Positions 15,201 to 29,054 of a stretch of 64,000 nucleotides of DNA are shown one piece after another (the first letter of the stretch is position 1; every line of letters starts with the position of its first letter). This DNA comes from Diplolepis rosae (Eukaryota > Arthropoda > Insecta > Hymenoptera > Diplolepididae), in assembly GCA_030998225.1 (NCBI GenBank), contig JAPYXD010000713.1:744001-808000 (forward strand), given 5' to 3'. Position numbers and translations under genes: made by a program. Under the pieces are notes generated by a model, which saw nothing but the letters and a program-made list of their open reading frames with translations, was not told the DNA's origin and ran no database searches.

Positions 15201-18200
15201 CAAGTTTGGTCCAATTAATGATGATTTTCCGCACATAATCTTGAAACTTCTGATTCTATTTCAAACCATTACCATCTGTTTTAATCATATCAAGTTTTGT
15301 CCAATTAATGATAGTTTTCCACACATAACCTAAAAACTACTAATTTCATATAAAAACATTACCATCTGTTTAATTAGGATCAAGTTTGATCCAATTAAAG
15401 ATGATTTTTCGCTTATAACCTGATATCCAGTGAATTTTCATATAAACGTTATCATCTTTTTTAATCATATCAAGTTTGATCCAATTATTGATGATTTTTC
15501 GCTCATAACCTTGAAACTTCTGTTTCTATATAAAACCATTACCATCTGTTTTAATCATATCACGTTTGATCCAATTAAGAATGGTTTTCCACACATAACC
15601 TAAAAACTACTAATTTCATATAAAAACATTACCATCTGTTTAATTAGGATCAAGTTTGATCCAATTAATGATGATTTTTCGCTTATAACCTGAAATCTTG
15701 TGACTTTTCATAAATACATTACTATCTGTTTAATTAGGATGGAGTTTGATCCAATTAATGATGATTTTTCGCTCATAACCTGAAATCTAGTGACTTTTTA
15801 TAATAACATTACTTTCTGTTTAATAAGGATTGAGTTTGATCCAATTAATGATGATTTTTCGCTTATAACCTGAAATCCAGTGAATTTTCATAAAAACGTT
15901 ATTATCTTTTTTAATCATATCAAGTTTGATCCAATTATTGATGATTTTTCGCTCATAACCTGAAATCTAGTGACTTTTTATAAAAACATTACTATCTGTT
16001 TAATTAGGATGGAGTTTGATCCAATTAATGATGATTTTTCGCTCATAACCTGAAATCTAGTGACTTTTCATAAAAACATTACTATCTGTTTAATTAGGAT
16101 GGAGTTTGATCCAATTAATGATGATTTTTCGCTCATAGCCTGAAATCTAGTGACTTTTTATAAAAACATTATCATCTTTTTTAATCATATCAAGTTTGGT
16201 CCAATTAAGGATTGTTTTCCACACATAACCTAAAAACTACTAATTTCATATAAAAACATTACTATCTGTTTAATTAGGATGGAGTTTGATCCAATTAATG
16301 ATGATTTTTCGCTCATAACCTGAAATCTAGTGACTTTTTATAAAAACATTACTTTCTGTTTAATTAGGATTGAGTTTGATCCAATTAATGATGATTTTTC
16401 GCTCATAACCTGAAATCTAGTGACTTTTCATAAAAAAATTATCATCTTTTTTAATCATATCAAGTTTGATGCAATTAAGAGTGGTTTTCCACACATAAAC
16501 TAAAAACTACTAATTTCATATAAAAACATTACCATCTGTTTAATTAGGATCAAGTTTGATCCAATTAATGATGATTTTTCGCTTATAACCTGAAATCCAG
16601 TAACTTTTCATAAAAACGTTATCATCTTTTTTAATCATATCAAGTTTGATCCAATTATTGATGATTTTTCGCTCATAACCTTGAAACTTCTGTTTCTATA
16701 TAAAACAATTACCATCTGTTTTAATTATATCAAGGTTGGTCCAATTAATGATAGTTTTCCACACATAACCTTGAAACTTCTGATTCTATATAAAAACATT
16801 ATCATCTTTTTTAATCATATCAAGTTTGGTCCAATTAATGATGATTTTCCGCACATAACCTTGAAACTTCTGATTCTATTTCAAACCATTACCATCTGTT
16901 TTAATCATATCAAGTTTGGTCCAATTAATGATAGTTTTCCACACATAACCTAAAAACTACTAATTTCATATAAAAACATTACCATCTGTTTAATTAGGAT
17001 GGAGTTCGATTCAAATAATGATGATTTTTCGCTCATAACCTGAAATCTAGTGACTTTTTATAAAAACATTACTATCTGTTTAATTAGGATGGAGTTTGAT
17101 TCAATTAATGATGATTTTTCCCTCATAACCTGAAATCTAGTGACTTTTCATAAAAACATTATCATATTTTTTAATCATATCAAGTTTGGTCCAATTAATG
17201 ATGATTTTCGCTCGTAACCTCAAGTCTAGTGACTTTTCATAAAAACATCATCAACTGTTTTAATTATATCAAATTTGGTCCAATTAATGATAGTTTTCCA
17301 CACATAACCTAAAAACTACTAATTTCATATAAAAACATTACCATCTGTTTAATTAGGATCAAATTTGATCCAATTAATGATGATTTTTCGCTCATAACCT
17401 GAAATCTAGTGACTTTTCATTAAAAAAAACATTTGCATTTTTTTAATCATATTAAGTTTGATCCAATTAATGATGATTTTTCGCTCTTAACCTAAAATCT
17501 AGTGACTTTTCATAAAAACATTGTCATCTTTTTCAACCATATCACGTTTGATCCAATTAATCATGATTTTCCGCACATAACCTTGAAACTTCTGTTTTTA
17601 TATAAAACCATTACCATCTGTTTTAATCATATCAAGTTTGATCCAATTAATGATGATTTTTCGCTCATAACCTGAAATCTAGTGACTTTTCATAAAGAAA
17701 ACATTAGCATCTTTTTTAATCATATTAAGTTTGATCCAATTAATGATGATTTTTCGCTCATAACCTGAAATCTAGTGACTTTTCATAAAAACATTATCAT
17801 TTTTTTTAATCATATCAAGTTTGGTCCAATTAATGATGATTTTCCGCACATAGCCTTGAAACTTCTGATTCTATATAAAGCCATTTCCACCTGTTTTAAT
17901 CATATCAAGTTCGATCCAATTAATGGTGATTTTCCGCGCATAACCTTGAAACTTCTGATTCTATATAAAACCATTACCATCTTTTTTAATCATATCAAGT
18001 TTGGTCCAATTAATGATGATTTTTCGCTCATAACCTGAAATCTAGTGACTTTTTATAAAAACATTACTTTCTGTTTAATTAGGATTGAGTTTGATCCAAT
18101 TAATGATGATTTTTCGCTCATAACCTGAAATCTAGTGACTTTTCATAAAAACATTATCATCTTTTTTAATCATATCAAGTTTGGTCCAATTAATGATGAT

Positions 18201-21200
18201 TTTTCTCTCATAACCTTAAATCTAGTGACTTTTCATTAAAACATTATCATCTTTTTTAATCATATCAAGTTTGGTCCAATTAAGGATTGTTTTCCACACA
18301 TAACCTAAAAACTACTAATTTCATATAAAAACATTACCATCTGTTTAATTAGGATCAAATTTGATCCAATTAATGATGATTTTTCGCTCATAACCTGAAA
18401 TCTAGTGACTTTTCATTAAAAAAAACATTTGCATTTTTTTAATCATATTAAGTTTGATCCAATTAATGATGATTTTTCGCTCTTAACCTAAAATCTAGTG
18501 ACTTTTCATAAAAACATTGTCATCTTTTTCAACCATATCACGTTTGATCCAATTAATCATGATTTTCCGCACATAACCTTGAAACTTCTGTTTTTATATA
18601 AAACCATTACCATCTGTTTTAATCATATCAAGTTTGGTCCAATTAATGATGATTTTTCGCTCATAACCTCAAATCTAGTGACTTTCCATAAAAAAAAATT
18701 ATCATCTATTTCAATCAGATCTAGTTTGATCCAATTAATGATGATTTTTTGCCCATAACCTGAAATCTAGTGACTTTTCTATATAAAAAAAAACATTATC
18801 TTCTTTTTAAATCATATTAAGTTTGATCCAATTAATGATGATTTTTCGCTCATAACTTCAAATCTAGTGACTTTTCATAAAAAAATTATCATCTATTTCA
18901 ATCAGATCAAGTTTGATCCAATTAATGATGTTTTTTCGCTCATAACCTGAAATCTAGTGACTTTTCATTTTAAAAAAAATATTAGCATCTTTTTTAATCA
19001 TATTAAGTTTGATCCAATTAATGATGATTTTTCGCTCATAACCTGAAATCTAGTGACTTTTCATAAAAAAAACATTATCATCATCTATTTCAATCAGATC
19101 AAGTTTGATCCAATTAATGATGTTTTTTCGCTCATAACCTTGAAGCTTCTGATTCTATATGAAGCCATTACCATCTGTTTTAATCATGTCAAGTTCGATC
19201 CAATTAATGGTGATTTTCCGCACATAACCTTGAAACATCTGATTCTATATAAAACCATTACCATCTTTTCTAATCATATCAAGTTTGGTCCAATTAATGA
19301 TGATTTTTCGCTCATAACCTGAAATCTAGTGACTTTTCATAAAAACGTTATCATCTTTTTTAATCATATCAAGTTTGGTCCAATTAATGATGATTTTTCG
19401 CTCATAACCTTAAATCTAGTGACTTTTCATTAAAACATCATCACCTTTTTTAATCATATCAAGTTTGATCTAATTAATGATGATTTTTCGCACATAACCT
19501 TGAAACTTCTGTTTCTATATAAAACCATTACCATCTGTTTTAATCATATCAAGTTTGGTCCAATTAAGGATGGTTTTCCACGCATAACCTAAAAACTACT
19601 AATTTCATATAAAAACATTACCATCTGTTTAATTAGTATCAAGTTTGATCCAATTAATGATGATTTTTCGCTTATAACCTGAAATCCAGTGACTTTTCAT
19701 AAAAACGTTATCATCTTTTTTAATCATATCAAGTTTGATCCAATTATTGATGATTTTTCGCTCATAACCTTGAAACTTCTGTTTCTATATAAAACCATTA
19801 CCATCTGTTTTAATTATATCAAGGTTGGTCCAATTAATGATAGTTTTCCACACATAACCTTGAAACTTCTGATTCTATATAAAAACATTATCATCTTTTT
19901 TAATCATATCAAGTTTGGTCCAATTAATGATGATTTTCCGCACATAATCTTGAAACTTCTGATTCTATTTCAAACCATTACCATCTGTTTTAATCATATC
20001 AAGTTTTGTCCAATTAATGATAGTTTTCCACACATAACCTAAAAACTACTAATTTCATATAAAAACATTACCATCTGTTTAATTAGGATCAAGTTTGATC
20101 CAATTAATGATGATTTTTCGCTTATAACCTGAAATCCAGTGACTTTTCATAAAAACGTTATCATCTTTTTTAATCATATCAAGTTTGGTCCAATTAATGA
20201 TGATTTTTCTCTCATAACCTTGAAACTTCTGTTTCTATATAAAACCATTACCATCTGTTTTAATCATATCACGTTTGATCCAATTAAGAATAGTTTTCCA
20301 CACATAACCTAAAAACTACTAATTTCATATAAAAACATTACCATCTGTTTAATTAGGATCAAGTTTGATCCAATTAATGATGATTTTTCGCTTATAACCT
20401 GAAATCTTGTGACTTTTCATAAATACATTACTATCTGTTTAATTAGGATGGAGTTTGATCCAATTAATGATGATTTTTCGCTCATAACCTGAAATCTAGT
20501 GACTTTTTATAATAACATTACTTTCTGTTTAATAAGGATTGAGTTTGATCCAATTAATGATGATTTTTCGCTTATAACCTGAAATCCAGTGAATTTTCAT
20601 AAAAACGTTATTATCTTTTTTAATCATATCAAGTTTGATCCAATTATTGATGATTTTTCGCTCATAACCTGAAATCTAGTGACTTTTTATAAAAACATTA
20701 CTATCTGTTTAATTAGGATGGAGTTTGATCCAATTAATGATGATTTTTCGCTCATAACCTGAAATCTAGTGACTTTTCATAAAAACATTACTATCTGTTT
20801 AATTAGGATGGAGTTTGATCCAATTAATGATGATTTTTCGCTCATAGCCTGAAATCTAGTGACTTTTTATAAAAACATTATCATCTTTTTTAATCATATC
20901 AAGTTTGGTCCAATTAAGGATTGTTTTCCACACATAACCTAAAAACTACTAATTTCATATAAAAACATTACTATCTGTTTAATTAGGATGGAGTTTGATC
21001 CAATTAATGATGATTTTTCGCTCATAACCTGAAATCTAGTGACTTTTTATAAAAACATTACTTTCTGTTTAATTAGGATTGAGTTTGATCCAATTAATGA
21101 TGATTTTTCGCTCATAACCTGAAATCTAGTGACTTTTCATAAAAAAATTATCATCTTTTTTAATCATATCAAGTTTGATGCAATTAAGAGTGGTTTTCCA

Positions 21201-24200
21201 CACATAAACTAAAAACTACTAATTTCATATAAAAACATTACCATCTGTTTAATTAGGATCAAGTTTGATTTTTCGCTTATAACCTGAAATCCAGTGACTT
21301 TTCATAAAAACGTTATCATCTTTTTTAATCATATCAAGTTTGATCCAATTATTGATGATTTTTCGCTCATAACCTTGAAACTTCTGTTTCTATATAAAAC
21401 CATTACCATCTGTTTTACTCATATCAAGGTTGGTCCAATTAATGATAGTTTTCCACACATAACCTTGAAACTTCTGATTCTATATAAAAACATTATCATC
21501 TTTTTTAATCATATCAAGTTTGGTCCAATTAATGATGATTTTCCGCACATAACCTTGAAACTTCTGATTCTATTTCAAACCATTACCATCTGTTTTAATC
21601 ATATCAAGTTTGGTCCAATTAATGAAAGTTTTCCACACATAACCTAAAAACTACTAATTTCATATAAAAACATTACCATCTGTTTAATTAGGATCAAGTT
21701 TGATCCAATTAATGATGATTTTTCGCTTATAACCTGATATCCAGTGAATTTTCATAAAAACATTATCACCTTTTTTAATCATATCAAGTTTGGTCAATTG
21801 AGGATGGTTTTCCACACATAACCTAAAAACTACTAATTTCATATAAAAACATTACTATCTGTTTAATTAGGATGGAGTTCGATTCAAATAATGATGATTT
21901 TTCGCTCATAACCTGAAATCTAGTGACTTTTTATAAAAACATTACTATCTGTTTAATTAGGATGGAGTTTGATTCAATTAATGATGATTTTTCCCTCATA
22001 ACCTGAAATCTAGTGACTTTTCATAAAAACATTATCATATTTTTTAATCATATCAAGTTTGGTCCAATTAATGATGATTTTCGCTCGTAACCTCAAGTCT
22101 AGTGACTTTTCATAAAAACATCATCAACTGTTTTAATTATATCAAATTTGGTCCAATTAATGATAGTTTTCCACACATAACCTAAAAACTACTAATTTCA
22201 TATAAAAACATTACCATCTGTTTAATTAGGATCAAATTTGATCCAATTAATGATGATTTTTCGCTCATAACCTGAAATCTAGTGACTTTTCATTAAAAAA
22301 AACATTTGCATTTTTTTAATCATATTAAGTTTGATCCAATTAATGATGATTTTTCGCTCTTAACCTAAAATCTAGTGACTTTTCATAAAAACATTGTCAT
22401 CTTTTTCAACCATATCACGTTTGATCCAATTAATCATGATTTTCCGCACATAACCTTGAAACTTCTGTTTTTATATAAAACCATTACCATCTGTTTTAAT
22501 CATATCAAGTTTGGTCCAATTAATGATGATTTTTCGCTCATAACCTCAAATCTAGTGACTTTTCATTAAAACATCATCACCTTTTTTAATCATATCAAGT
22601 TTGATCCAATTAATGATGTTTTTTCGCTCATAACCTGAAATCTAGTGACTTTTCATAATAAAAAAAAACATTATCTTCTTTTTAAATCATATTAAGTTTG
22701 ATCCAATTAATGATGATTTTTCGCTCATAACTTCAAATCTAGTGACTTTTCATAAAAAAATTATCATCTATTTCAATCAGATCAAGTTTGATCCAATTAA
22801 TGATGTTTTTTCGCTCATAACCTGAAATCTAGTGACTTTTCATTAAAAAAAACATTTGCATTTTTTTAATCATATTAAGTTTGATCCAATTAATGATGAT
22901 TTTTCGCTCATAACTTCAAATCTAGTGACTTTTCATAAAAAAATTATCATCTATTTCAATCAGATCAAGTTTGATCCAATTAATGATGATTTTCCGGACA
23001 TAACCTTGAAGCTTCTGATTCTATATGAAGCCATTACCATCTGTTTTAATCATATCAAGTTCGATCCAATTAATGGTGATTTTCCGCACATAACCTTGAA
23101 ACATCTGATTCTATATAAAACCATTACCATCTTTTCTAATCATATCAAGTTTGGTCCAATTAATGATGATTTTTCGCTCATAACCTGAAATCTAGTGACT
23201 TTTTATAAAAACATTACTTTCTGTTTAATTAGGATTGAGTTTGATCCAATTAATGATGATTTTTCGCTCATAACCTGAAATCTAGTGACTTTTCATAAAA
23301 ACATTATCATATTTTTTAATCATATCAAGTTTGGTCCAATTAATGATGATTTTCGCTCGTAACCTCAAATCTAGTGACTTTTCTTAAAAACATCATCAAC
23401 TGTTTTAATTATATCAAATTTGGTCCAATTAATGATAGTTTTCCACACATAACCTAAAAACTACTAATTTCATATAAAAACATTACCATCTGTTTAATTA
23501 GGATCAAATTTGATCCAATTAATGATGATTTTTCGCTCATAACCTGAAATCTAGTGACTTTTCATTAAAAAAAACATTTGCATTTTTTTAATCATATTAA
23601 GTTTGATCCAATTAATGATGATTTTTCGCTCTTAACCTAAAATCTAGTGACTTTTCATAAAAACATTGTCATCTTTTTCAACCATATCACGTTTGATCCA
23701 ATTAATCATGATTTTCCGCACATAACCTTGAAACTTCTGTTTTTATATAAAACCATTACCATCTGTTTTAATCATATCAAGTTTGGTCCAATTAATGATG
23801 ATTTTTCGCTCATAACCTCAAATCTAGTGACTTTCCATTAAAACATCATCACCTTTTTTAATCATATCAAGTTTGATCCAATTAATGATGATTTTTTGCC
23901 CATAACCTGAAATCTAGTGACTTTTCATAATAAAAAAAAAACATTATCTTCTTTTTAAATCATATTAAGTTTGATCCAATTAATGATGATTTTTCGCTCA
24001 TAACTTCAAATCTAGTGACTTTTCATAAAAAAATTATCATCTATTTCAATCAGATCAAGTTTGATCCAATTAATGATGTTTTTTCGCTCATAACCTGAAA
24101 TCTAGTGACTTTTCATAAAAAAAACATTATCATCATCTATTTCAATCAGATCAAGTTTGATCCAATTAATGATGTTTTTTCGCTCATAACCTGAAATCTA

Positions 24201-24690
24201 GTGACTTTTCATAAAAAAAACATTATCATCATCTATTTCAATCAGATCAAGTTTGATCCAATTAATGATGATTTTCCGCTCATAACCTTGAAGCTTCTGA
24301 TTCTATATGAAGCCATTACCATCTGTTTTAATCATATCAAGTTCGATCCAATTAATGGTGATTTTCCGCACATAACCTTGAAACTTCTGATTCTATATAA
24401 AACCATTACCATCTGTTCTAATCATATCAAGTTTGGGCCAATTAATGATGATTTTTCGCTCATAACCTGAAATCTAGTGACTTTTTATAAAAACATTACT
24501 TTCTGTTTAATTAGGATTGAGTTTGATCCAATTAATGATGATTTTTCGCTCATAACCTGAAATCTAGTGACTTTTCATAAAAACGTTATCATCTTTTTTA
24601 ATCATATCAAGTTTGGTCCAATTAATGATGTTTTTTCTCTCATAACCTTAAATCTAGTGACATTTCATTAAAACATCATCACCTTTTTTT

Positions 24691-24706
24691 AATCATATCA
24701 AGTTTG
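24691..24706 (+). repeat. Target-site duplication, 5' copy, of the R1-clade insertion
   Basis: The satellite sequence aatcatatcaagtttg precedes the element and reappears directly after its A tail at 29084-29099. The first two A of the downstream copy cannot be told from the tail, so the duplication is 14-16 bp. That is in the size range known for R1-clade elements. Confidence 0.85.
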
Positions 24707-24708
24707 GG

Positions 24709-25676
24709 CAAAAGAGATCTGCACCCTCCCCCCCTCTGGAAAAAACTCCTAAGAGGGGAAAGGGTGCCTCTTCGCCCTCTTATGCCCAGGTGGCCACGAG
24801 CCAGCCCCCAAATAAAGAAGGGGACTGGCATGTGGTCACAAAGAAGAGAAAAGAAAAGAAAAAGAAAAAAAAAGAAGAAAAAAAGGAGAAAAGGGCGGAG
24901 GACCCGGCGCAAAAAGCGCAGGGGGCCACCGCCACTCCTAAGTCGAAGCGCTCTACGCCCGCCAGGTCGGGCGACGCCATCAAGGTGTCGGCGAAGGACG
25001 GCCAGTCCTACGCCGACATCTTGAAGGAAATGAAGGCGAAGGTCGACCCCCGGAAGGCAGGACTTGAGGTCCTGTCTATCCGGAGGACCAGGAAGGAAGA
25101 AGTCCTTCTGGTCCTCAAAAAGGGGGAGACGTTTCGGCCTTCCGAAAGGAGCTCGACCTGGCGGTCGGGGAAAGGGCGCAAATTTCAGCCCTGGTCTCGA
25201 CGAGGTCCCTCGAAATTAGGGACCTCGACGAGACCGTTGAAAAAGAGGAGGTTGTGTCTGCCCTGTGCTTGGCACTGGGCAGACCGGCTTTTGAGGGGTC
25301 CTGCAGGCTCTTCACCCGCTTTGGTGGGGTGAAGACTGCAGTGATCCGCCTGGCTGAGGCAGACGCCGCGCGTCTGCTTCAGCTAGGTAAGCTGAGGATC
25401 GGGTGGGTAGAGTGCCGCATTCGCGAGCACGTGGAAGTCGCCCGCTGCTTCAGGTGCCTTGGGTACGGCCACGGGTCCCGGGGCTGCAGCAACCCCGACA
25501 GAAAAAACGTCTGTTGGAGATGTGGCGCCACGGGACACTTGGCCAGGAGTTGTAAGGCGCCACCAAGGTGCCTGACATGCATAGACAGGGGCGAAAAAGA
25601 TGTCGCACATGTGTCAGGGAGCGGCTCCTGCCCGGTCTTCCGGGAAGAGCTTCGGAGGTTGAGAGGCAGGAATTGA
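24709..25676 (+). pseudogene. R1-clade ORF1 (gag-like nucleocapsid), 5'-truncated and frameshifted
   Basis: This is the RNA-binding structural protein of the retrotransposon RNP. The frame is open from the element's first bases with no ATG before it, so the N-terminus is lost. The first part has a W-H-V-V-T-K-K stretch and then a lysine/glutamate-rich low-complexity run (24838-24895). A conserved central domain follows (QSYADILKEMKAKVDP, then LEVLSIRR near 25060-25085). At the G5 run 25122-25126 the homologous frame jumps by one base, consistent with one missing G. The second part (to the TGA at 25674-25676) carries two canonical CCHC knuckles, CFRCLGYGHGSRGC and CWRCGATGHLARSC, and a third, spaced one beginning CLTC, an arrangement typical of R1-clade ORF1. 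It overlaps ORF2. As written it could not make an intact protein, unless the missing G is a sequencing error. Confidence 0.85.
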
Positions 25677-28600
25677 AGTTCCTGCAGCTCAACCTCGGAA
25701 GGGGGAGGGATGCCCAGGACCTCCTGATGCAGACTGCCAGGGAGAGGGGGGCCGATGTGCTGCTCATTAGTGAGCAGTACAAGTGGTCCGAAAACTCTGC
25801 TTGGTATCAGGATGCATCAAGGAGGGCCGGCATTCTTGTTTGTAACCCTGATTTGGGCGTCGGAGACTTCCTGGAGACCGACGCGGGGTTCGTTTGGGTG
25901 GAGGTGGCGGGTGTGCGTGTGTACAGCTGCTACTTCTCCCCCGGCGATCCCTTCGATGTCTTTGAGACCCAGATCCTCCTCCTTGAGGAAAGCCTCAGTG
26001 AGGCCATCGGGCGATCCCTCATAGGGGGTGACTTCAACAGTAAATCGCCCGAGTGGTGTGAGGCCCGCCTAGATAGGAGGGGAATCTTGGTTGGCGAGAT
26101 GGTCGCTAGGAACGACCTGATCGTCCTGAATCAGGGCGGGGATTTCACGTTCAGACGAGGAGCGGGAGGGTCAATAATTGACCTCACGATCGCCGCACCT
26201 CGCCTCGCTTCAAGGATAAGCGACTGGTCGGTCCTCGAGGTAATAACCTTGAGTGACCACCGGTGCATCGAATTTAGCCTAGAACAAGGGTGCCAAGCGG
26301 TGGAAAAGGGTAGGGGCGGCGAAGGAAGGAGCCCCTCCTGGAACACGAGACGACTCAGCAGGGAAAGACTTCGCGAACACCTCGAAGAAACCAGGCTCAT
26401 GGATGAGCTTGGTTGGGTCTGCCCTGCTGGGTCGTACGAAGCTGCTGTGCGCTCGGTGAGGCAGAAGGTGGTCGCGGCTTGTGACTACTCGATGCCTCGC
26501 CGTAAGCGCAGGGAAGCCAAGGGTTCGATGTACTGGTGGAACGAGCAGTTAGCAGCCCTACGTCGAGAATGCCTCGCAGCGCGGCGAAAATTCACCCGTT
26601 CAAAGGGGGATGCTACGCTGCACGAGGCATGGAAAGGGGCAAAAACAGCTTTGAGGCGAGGCATAAAGAAAAGCCGACTTCAATGCTGGAAAGACTTGAT
26701 CGGTGAGGTCGAGAAGGATCCATGGGGTCTCGCCTTCAAAATAGTCACCAAGAGATTGGTGACTAGAAGAAAGACCCCGGGCCTGGATAATCCCGATCGA
26801 GTCAAGTACATTGTGCGAAGCTTGTTTCCACACGTGCAGCCGTTCCAGAGACAGGACCGAAGTTCCTGCGTGGTCCGGCGCGAAGAACTCTTCACTCTCG
26901 AAGAACTAAAGAGAGCGGGTGGAAGGCTTAAGGCAAATACAGCGCCGGGTATCGACGGGGTGCCGAACGAGATCCTCAAAGAGGTGATCGGGGCATACCC
27001 GGAGATCCTCCTAGAAGCCTTTAACTCCTGTCTTCGGGATGGGAGGTTCTTCGCAGATTGGAAGAAGCAGAGGTTGGTCCTGCTGAGGAAGGGCAACAAA
27101 CCTCTAGGGGTTGCCTCGTCGTATAGACCAATATGCTTATTGGATACGATGGGGAAGCTTCTGGAGGAGTTGATTCTACAACGGCTTCAGGCTCTCTTGG
27201 TCGGGGAGAACGGGCTCTCGGAAAGCCAGTTCGGATTCAGGAAAGGCAGATCCACTGTGGACGCCATCCAAGCTGTGGTTAACATCGCCACAAATGCAAG
27301 AAAAGGAACTGGTAAGCGTAAGGGATTCTGTGCGTTGATTAGCATTGACATACGCAATGCGTTCAATACCGCGAGATGGGACATCTGCATCGAGGCGATG
27401 ATGCGGAAAAAGGTTCCAGACTACCTGTTGCGAATGATGGATGACTATCTGAGCGACAGGTGGGTGATATACGAGGGCGACAAATGGTCTCTCAAAGAAG
27501 AGATGACATGTGGCGCTCCTCAAGGGTCGCGGGTGGGTCCACTCGTTTGGAACATCATGTATGATGACTTCCTGCGCATGGACCTGCCTGCTGGAACGAG
27601 CATCGTCGGCTTCGCGGATGACGCACTTGTCGTGTGCGCCGCTGACGACGTCAGAATCCTAGAGCTGAGGATCAATGAAAGTCTGTGGCGAGCAAGGCGC
27701 TGGTTGGATGGCAGGGGTCTTAAAATGGCCCCTGAGAAAACCGAGGCTTTGCTCGTTACGGACAGGAGATCCTTCCAATACCCGAGGATCGTTCTCGGAG
27801 AGCATGAAGTCGAGTGGAAAACAAGCATTAAGTACCTGGGGGTGCAGCTGGATCGTAGGCTTAGCTTTGGCGAACATCTAAAGATCGCAGCTGCCAAAGC
27901 CATCCAATGTGGAGCGAATTTGGCCCGGCTTATGCCAAACATTGGTGGACCCAGGGAAGCGAAAAGAAGATTGGTGGCGAGCGTGGTCCATTCGAAGCTG
28001 CTTTACGCAGCTCCGGTCTGGGCCAATGCTTTGCAAAACCATGCTATCCAGAAGAAGCTGTTCTCGGCGCAGAGACTTGTCGCGCTGAGAATAGTTTCGG
28101 CATATAGAACTATCTCGACGAACGCTGTGCTGGTCCTGGCGAGCGTCCCGCCAATAGATTTATTGGCGGAGGAAAGGCAGGAAACCTTTAAGCTTCGCAA
28201 GGAGCTTACCTGCGCCGACCTGCAGGAAATCGCTCGCGCGAAGGAGGCCATCCGCAAGGATGGAAGGCGCAGACTCGTCGAGAAATGGCAGATGAGATGG
28301 CATGGTGAGCAGACAGGGAGATGGACCTACCGCCTGATCCCGGAGCTCGCCACCTGGCTGAACAGAAAGCACGGGGAAGTCGGCTTTTACTTGGCGCAAG
28401 CGCTCTCGGGCCATGGCTGTTTTAACGCGTACCTGAGGCGCGTTAAGAAGAGAGACGAGGAGACGTGTTGCTACTGCGAATCCCCGGTGGATAACGCAGA
28501 GCACGCACTCTTCGTCTGCGCAAAATGGGGTGTGGCTAGGGGGTCCTCGGTCAGTCGGTGGGTTCCGAACTTACTCCTGACACGATAGTCCCCCTCATGC

Positions 28601-28707
28601 TCCAGTCTGAACGGTTCTGGACGCTCATCGAGTCATTCGTCACACTTGTGATGAAGACGAGAGAGCTTGATGGGCGTCGAGAGCGAAACAACGGGGAGGG
28701 CCAGTAG
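25577..28707 (+). pseudogene. R1-clade ORF2: APE endonuclease + reverse transcriptase, frameshifted near the C-terminus
   Basis: This protein nicks the target and copies the element RNA into it. The first ATG is at 25577, inside ORF1; the true start is uncertain and could lie nearer 25677. Counting from 25577, endonuclease motifs are LQLNLG (~36-41), ISEQ with the catalytic Glu (~64-67), GGDFN (~150-154), SIIDLTIA (~199) and SDH (~226-228). Reverse transcriptase motifs are TAPGIDGVPNEIL (~455), SYRPICLLDTMGK (~515), FGFRKGRSTVDA (~553), IDIRNAFN with the first catalytic Asp (~590), GAPQGSRVGPLVW (~646) and FADD (~679-682). A zinc motif C-X2-C-X8-H-X4-C lies at ~964-981. The catalytic residues look intact. 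The frame as written stops at 28588. After the G5 run at 28539-28543 the family-like C-terminus continues one frame over (TPDTIVPLML and onward) to a TAG at 28705-28707. One missing G explains this, so the protein is otherwise nearly complete. Confidence 0.92.
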
Positions 28708-29054
28708 AAATCGCATCGGGGCCGGCACCCGCGGTCCTGCGTCTCGGGTAGACTTGGCTGTCCGCGTCGTTCGGGGAGGGAATCTGTTTGTTTCTCCCCT
28801 GGGTGGCGCGGCTAGTCGGTTATCCTAGTGGTCGTGTGGCCGCGGGTGGAAGTTCCGAGCGAACGGATGACGGAAGAGTCGTACGCGACTTTAATGGAAC
28901 CAACCACCCGTGAAGTTTAAAGCCGAAAGGCGGTCCCGCGGGTGGTGTATTGGTTCGAGAGAGGGGGTTTTTTGGTTTTAACAGGTATGCCTAGACCCGT
29001 CCTAGGAGAGTCCTGTACAACGTCTATAAAAGATTTTGCCATTTTTCCTCCTCA

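Larger units (their letters stand above)
1..24706. repeat. 90-bp AT-rich satellite array, left segment
   Basis: Tandem array with a 90-bp period, seen as the core ccaattaatgatgatttt recurring every 90 bases (for example near 17, 107 and 207). Three monomer families share the second and third 30 bp but differ in the first: T (gaaatctagtgacttttcat), L (ttgaaacttctg...tatataaaacc) and K (taaaaactactaatttcat). Sites inside the monomer also vary: gtttggtcc or gtttgatcc, ttcgctcat or tccgcacat, aatgatgat or aaggatggt. The consensus is about 26% GC by hand count, with regular A and T tracts. Length variants exist, both 89-bp monomers and monomers with expanded A runs. The first 5 kb look more diverged than the rest. 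The array continues beyond the left edge. I see no gene in it; frames of up to 126 codons are by-products of the 30-codon period. Confidence 0.97.

Noticed and set aside
1..24706. Could the array be a CRISPR or other repeat-spacer system
   Set aside because: All positions of the 90-bp unit are repeated; there are no unique spacers between conserved repeats and no cas-like gene.
24780..25315. Minus-strand frames opposite ORF1 of the LINE
   Set aside because: They are complements of the lysine-rich and GC-rich coding stretch, with no recognisable domain. The + strand frames carry clear gag motifs.
26131..28504. Several 70-140 codon minus-strand and alternative frames inside ORF2
   Set aside because: They are shadows of the GC-rich ORF2, whose endonuclease and RT motifs are unmistakable on the + strand.
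28877..28956. 3' UTR hairpins as a tRNA gene
   Set aside because: No cloverleaf with D-loop, anticodon arm and T-loop consensus can be placed; only simple stems are present.
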